NCBI GenBank assembly: GCA_023228445.1
Contig: JALOBD010000101.1
Coordinates: 1 to 7,985 of the forward strand
Direction: 5' to 3'
Source of the DNA: Sphaerochaeta sp.
GTDB lineage: Bacteria; Spirochaetota; Spirochaetia; Sphaerochaetales; Sphaerochaetaceae
Length of the DNA: 7,985 nucleotides
Position numbers and translations under genes: made by a program. The notes under the pieces are model-generated. The model made no database searches and was not told where the DNA came from. It was given only the letters and a program-made list of their open reading frames with translations. This document shows, in pieces, positions 6,328 to 7,985 of the stretch (within the stretch, counting starts at the first letter, position 1; each line of letters opens with the position of its first letter).

Positions 6328-6477
6328 TTATGCGCCGATGAAGGCCTTCATCCGCTGATAGACTTCATCTCCGCTGTAGCGAAGGTCGGCTGTCTGTGCA
6401 CGGTGTTCGGCTTTGAGTACTGCCGTTTCAATGGCGACACCCTCTTCCTGGATTCCGTCACAGGAGCATTCATTCAT
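6328..6477 (-). CDS. Small 49-residue protein, antitoxin-like C-terminus, third gene of the accessory cassette
   Basis: No family recognised with confidence. The frame encodes 49 residues starting MNECSCDGIQEEG and ending DEVYQRMKAFIGA. GAGG lies seven bases before the ATG at 6475-6477, and the start overlaps the stop of the 389-residue gene by 8 bases (ATGAATGA), the same arrangement as that gene has with its own upstream neighbour. The ending SGDEVYQRMKAFI resembles the C-termini of many RelB/ParD-type antitoxins (xxEVxxRxxAxI), but the N-terminal DNA-binding part expected of those is absent, so it may be a truncated remnant or simply a small acidic partner protein. An open extension to 6531 exists but reads as a shadow of the upstream gene. 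A competing ATG at 6471-6473 in another frame yields a 42-residue basic peptide and is less protein-like. Confidence 0.5.
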   Translation of the reverse strand: MNECSCDGIQEEGVAIETAVLKAEHRAQTADLRYSGDEVYQRMKAFIGA

Positions 6478-7639
6478 TGGAGTGCCTCGTTGGCTTGGTT
6501 TCGATGAGGGTGAAGCTCTCCGGCCGATCAATTCTACTGATGCGATCTCCTCGTCTCAGGAGTCCTTGGAGTTGGATATACGTCCTGCCACGTTCGTGAG
6601 CTTGGACTGCCGAGAGGTAGTCGTCGCTGTTTAGACGGACCTTCGCCTTGACGAGCTCAGCTTCATCGGGCAACAGCAAGGAAAGAATCACCTCGCCACT
6701 TCGCCTCCCATCCTCACCGACGTCTCCGTTCAACGTCTCGACCGTTCCAATCAATTGGCGCGTGTCGTCTTCTATCTTAACTGGACGCAGCTGATGATAT
6801 ACTCGCTCGATTTCTGGATAATAATCGACTGGAAGATGTATCGTAGATGGAGCTTGGGGTACGGGGATACGGGCAAGTGATCCCCAGGTCATCGAAAGGA
6901 TGACCTGGCCTTGAGCCTGATCACCTTTCAAGTCTAGCAATCCTTTGCAGAAGTTGGAGGAGATCAGCGGTGGCTCGTCGCCATGCTGTTGCTTCTCGAG
7001 CAGGTCATCGACGGTCCCTTGCTCGATGGCGTGTATGAGTGTTGAGGTGGCGTTCATCACCAAGGCGGTGGTACTCCTCACAAAGGGTTGGGTTTCGGGT
7101 AGGATGGGGAGTTCTTGGACTGCATCGAGTGGGCAGAACAATGTAAGTGCGAAGCTCCCAATCTCGGTTTGTCCCATTCTTGTACGTGCAAGTAGTTGTC
7201 TTGCTTCACTTCGATCGGTACGGCTATGATGCGTTGCAGGGTTCGCCACTGAGCAAGCGGCGGCACTCAGCATCTGTCGTGCGCCATCGAGCAGCCCTAA
7301 AGCCCGATCAAAAGAGATGGAGGTCCCACGGAGCTCCTCTGACACTGCACGTAGACGTAGGATATCAGCCCCGGTCGCCTCGAGATCTGCAATGACCGAA
7401 TCGATCGAACGGTTCTCCACTTCAGCGATACGCATTGCAACCTCGAGGATGGCCAATGGGGTATCTTCATCAGTATCCATAGGAATTTGCAATTGAACCA
7501 AGCTATGGTCAGGATGTGAGAAGAGCCAGATCCTTCGCTTGGAGCCAGGGACGCTCTTCCATCTATGTGTGGTGGCATACCTGCGGATTGCTGATAGTGA
7601 GATGCCCTTTGTGCTCGATAGCAAGGTTTGTCTATCCAT
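6470..7639 (-). CDS. Uncharacterised 389-residue protein, central gene of the DUF4365 cassette
   Basis: I do not recognise a named function. The protein has no signal peptide or transmembrane helix and is probably cytoplasmic. Three regions can be seen. The N-terminus (about 1-60) is small and basic and looks like alpha-beta-beta (SLSAIRRYATTHRWKSV, then RRIWLF and LVQLQIP). A middle helical region (about 61-215) carries conserved-looking blocks: FDRALGLLDGARQMLSAAAC (110-129), RSEARQLLARTRMGQTE (143-159) and GSFALTLFCPLDAV (161-174). A C-terminal beta-rich region (about 285-385) includes IGTVETLNGD (297-306), VRLNSDDYLSAVQAHERG (334-351) and LQGLLRRGDRISRI (357-370), resembling a small barrel-like binding domain. 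AGGAGGAG lies ten bases before the ATG and is encoded by the last codons of the DUF4365 gene; that gene's TAG overlaps this ATG by 8 bases (ATGGATAG). The coupling implies stoichiometric production with the putative nuclease and a role as its partner, sensor or inhibitor; this is inference. Confidence 0.85.
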   Translation of the reverse strand: MDRQTLLSSTKGISLSAIRRYATTHRWKSVPGSKRRIWLFSHPDHSLVQLQIPMDTDEDTPLAILEVAMRIAEVENRSIDSVIADLEATGADILRLRAVSEELRGTSISFDRALGLLDGARQMLSAAACSVANPATHHSRTDRSEARQLLARTRMGQTEIGSFALTLFCPLDAVQELPILPETQPFVRSTTALVMNATSTLIHAIEQGTVDDLLEKQQHGDEPPLISSNFCKGLLDLKGDQAQGQVILSMTWGSLARIPVPQAPSTIHLPVDYYPEIERVYHQLRPVKIEDDTRQLIGTVETLNGDVGEDGRRSGEVILSLLLPDEAELVKAKVRLNSDDYLSAVQAHERGRTYIQLQGLLRRGDRISRIDRPESFTLIETKPTRHSNE

Positions 7640-7985
7640 GATAAGAGAGCTCCTCCTCTGCGGCGAGTCGAGTCATGATGGTGATCAGGTTCCCGGGATT
7701 GAAGTGTTGTTCGAGAGGCAAGTACACAGTTTGACCCGACGTATTGTCACATGTGGGTGCCCCTCTCAAACTGACCCACCATGCGCATTCTTGTAAACAG
7801 AGACGTTCGGAGCTCCATACGAGCCATTCGGACGAATCAGAGGGAAGAAACAGCACTACGAGAATTTTTTGAGGAGTAACGGTTTTCCTTCGTAGTACAT
7901 CGTATCGATTGACACCATGAAGGAAGTACGGGATTTGCTTGTGCTGGATGGTGTACGGCTGGGTTGTAGCCTTTAACTGTATATC
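7632..7985 (-). CDS. DUF4365 domain protein, C-terminal part (5' end beyond window)
   Basis: The frame stays open from the right edge of the window to a TAG at 7632-7634, giving 117 visible residues. The shorter frame that begins at a GTG (7854-7856) has no ribosome site and is only an internal start. The visible part begins DIQLKATTQ, the acidic-x-Q-x-K strand of the DUF4365 core, followed by VNRYDVLRRKTVTPQKILVV, LFLPSDSSEWLVWS (45-58) and the very characteristic CAWWVSLRGAPTCDNTSGQT (67-86), then VYLP and a final helix containing LITIMTRLAAEEE. This block order (IQLKAT … ILVVLFLP … WVSLRG-P-NTS … VxLP) matches my knowledge of DUF4365, which is regarded as a PD-(D/E)xK-like nuclease-type domain; Asp1 and Lys5 of the fragment would be active-site residues. 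The N-terminal acidic residue and any fused domain lie outside the window. It overlaps the 389-residue gene by 8 bases and leads the cassette. Confidence 0.8.
   Translation of the reverse strand, partial: DIQLKATTQPYTIQHKQIPYFLHGVNRYDVLRRKTVTPQKILVVLFLPSDSSEWLVWSSERLCLQECAWWVSLRGAPTCDNTSGQTVYLPLEQHFNPGNLITIMTRLAAEEELSYHG

Noticed and set aside
7500..7639. HicA-like RNA-binding domain at the N-terminus of the 389-residue protein
   Set aside because: The basic GSKRR…FSHPD…LVQLQIP stretch faintly recalls HicA (GSHHxF…VTVP), but the catalytic GSHH motif is absent and the rest of the protein is unrelated, so the match is too weak to claim.

Overview
Every gene I can support in this 7,985-base window lies on the minus strand, so transcription runs from high to low coordinates. 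The chromosome is GC-rich (hand-counted 60-base lines in the lower two thirds run about 58-67% G+C). Signal-peptide style (…ALFAAGSGEK) and gene content recall a Sphaerochaeta/Treponema-type spirochaete. This is inference; there is no rRNA or other decisive marker.

The window has three blocks. (1) Positions 1-3826 hold an ABC importer operon of the BMP/PnrA-NupNOPQ type. In transcription order it has a consensus sigma-70-like promoter, a perfect 19-bp palindrome just downstream of the predicted start point, the periplasmic binding protein, an intercistronic hairpin, a double-ATPase subunit, the first permease, and the first 11 codons of a second permease cut by the window edge. The genes overlap by 17 and 4 bases from ATPase to permease to permease. 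Family knowledge points to nucleosides or a related small solute as cargo. (2) Positions 3965-6286 hold a tightly overlapped three-gene operon: a membrane-anchored alpha/beta hydrolase, a dCMP deaminase-type zinc deaminase, and a PfkB/1-phosphofructokinase-type sugar kinase. The kinase has Gln where the family usually has its substrate-binding Asp.

(3) Positions 6328-7985 are compositionally different (about 38-57% G+C in sampled lines) and hold an accessory cassette. It starts with a reading frame that runs off the right edge. Its 117 visible residues closely resemble the C-terminal part of DUF4365 proteins, a predicted nuclease-like family often seen in conflict and defence contexts. It overlaps by 8 bp a 389-residue protein of no function I can name, which in turn overlaps by 8 bp a 49-codon ORF whose C-terminus looks like that of small antitoxins. 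This DUF4365 / 389-aa / 49-aa unit is the best candidate here for an undescribed system.

No tRNA, rRNA, CRISPR array, insertion sequence or convincing Rho-independent terminator was found. No gene-free stretch exceeds 300 bases; the longest is 3746-3964, which carries the importer promoter and operator-like palindrome.
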